From Platynereis dumerilii (lineage: Eukaryota > Annelida > Polychaeta > Phyllodocida > Nereididae): 64,000 bases of DNA. Under the pieces are notes generated by a model. The model searched no databases and was not told the origin of the DNA. It saw only the letters and a program-made list of their open reading frames with translations. Positions 63,273 to 64,000 of this stretch are shown piece after piece. The stretch covers positions 1,240,001-1,304,000 of the forward strand of contig JAPTHN010000044.1 in assembly GCA_026936325.1 (NCBI GenBank), given 5' to 3'. Within the stretch, counting starts at the first letter, position 1. Each line of letters starts with the position of its first letter. The position numbers and the translations under genes are program-made.

Positions 63273-63799
63273 ATAATTCTAACCACCTTGAAAATATGAC
63301 GTGCTCAGGCTTCTCAATCTGTCAAATTTTGCTTGAGTCACTTTTGACTTTTGTATCATGACATGTAAGGCTGTAAGTTGGTGTAGGACTGGCTGTGTTT
63401 TTTATGCTGGCTTCTTGAACTTTAGGACAAGATTTGTTATAGTACAGTATTGGCTATGCAGCCAGCATACTATATAGTGGACCAGCCAAGACATGATTCT
63501 GTACTGGTAGAGGCATTTTTTGTTAATGCAAGGAAACCATGCCAGTTAGATAGGTCATAGGTTAGAGAAAAAGACTAGAATCGCAAGCGATGATAATATG
63601 ACCGCCGGCGCTGCTGGACGCCTTTTGCTGATCAAGTGCAATCAAGTGTGACTGTGTCGATCCATAAAAGATGAATAACAATTTGTGTTTTGAGTGCAGC
63701 TTGTTTGGACCTGGCTTAAAAAAGCTCAGTCGTATAATAATAATAATAAATAGATATATATTCGTTGTTGTCCATGGCGCAGTGGGGCCTCTATTTGAC

Positions 63800-64000
63800 G
63801 GGGGGTTTATTCGAGGGGCGTATATGTGTACATCCATTGTGCATGCCTGTGTACGGCCATCGTCAAGTGTACGCCCATCTGTAGCTCGTCTGGCATGCCC
63901 ATCTGGTTGTTCACGCCAATTTGTGTGTACACACCCATCTGTGTACGCACCCATTTGCGTGGGCATGTCCACCTGAATGCCTATCTGTGTGGGCACGCCC
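63800..64000. repeat. Degenerate CCCATCTGTGT minisatellite
   Basis: Imperfect units of about 18-22 bp around GTACGCCCATCTGTG recur to the window end and presumably continue beyond it. The open frames across it reflect the repeat, not a gene. Confidence 0.65.

Larger units (their letters stand above)
61105..63400. repeat. Diverged tandem duplication, copy 2, with insertions
   Basis: Collinear with 59085-60760 but longer. About 200 bp extra lies near 61850-62050 and about 410 bp extra at 62750-63160, for which copy 1 shows the uninterrupted sequence. Confidence 0.8.

Noticed and set aside
63562-63996. 144-codon minus-strand frame at the window end
   Set aside because: Its first third translates a minisatellite and the rest is AT-rich, so it is a by-product of the repeat.

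Overview
The window looks like animal, probably marine invertebrate and most likely non-vertebrate deuterostome, nuclear DNA. It is AT-rich, its genes carry GT-AG introns, and it is dense in transposons (P-type, mariner-like, DIRS-type, LINEs, short palindromic elements). The species cannot be fixed from the sequence alone.

Two host genes frame the window. The first is the 3' part of INO80, the chromatin-remodelling ATPase, on the plus strand. Its six visible exons (3249-3351, 35585-35676, 37273-37434, 37796-37886, 38228-38428, 47056-47159) encode the conserved post-helicase segment and the AT-hook tail. The second is a ChaC-type gamma-glutamylcyclotransferase (CHAC1-like) on the minus strand (three exons, 54374-56334). 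The two genes are tail to tail, as I recall CHAC1 and INO80 being in human 15q15.1. Two C/EBP-ATF-type sites lie about 210-255 bp upstream of the CHAC start.

The first INO80 intron in view is 32 kb long and is largely made of mobile DNA. Its centrepiece is a 15,955-bp P-superfamily element (6282-22236) with perfect 22-bp inverted ends and a perfect 7-bp target duplication. It carries two convergent genes. Gene 1 (plus strand, 15 exons, open throughout, 801 aa) encodes a THAP domain, a coiled coil and the RNase-H-like catalytic core, but stops where P-type transposases normally continue into their C-terminal domain. Gene 2 (minus strand, 4 exons, open throughout, 278 aa) encodes that missing C-terminal-type domain behind a new N-terminus. 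This split, two-gene P element is the most unusual thing here. A mariner-like element and a 41-bp tandem array lie between the two genes.

Further along the same intron are a young DIRS/Ngaro-like element (22968-29732, minus strand), a second mariner-like element (29838-30689) and a 5'-truncated LINE (about 32340-33690). Downstream of INO80 come a second, decayed LINE (48735-49570, minus) and two palindromic elements of about 1 kb (50420-51440 and 57736-58699). Their sequences differ, but they repeat their end motifs in the same unusual order. The last 5 kb is a diverged tandem duplication in which the second copy has gained a GA-tract insertion and an inverted arm, and the window ends in a degenerate minisatellite.
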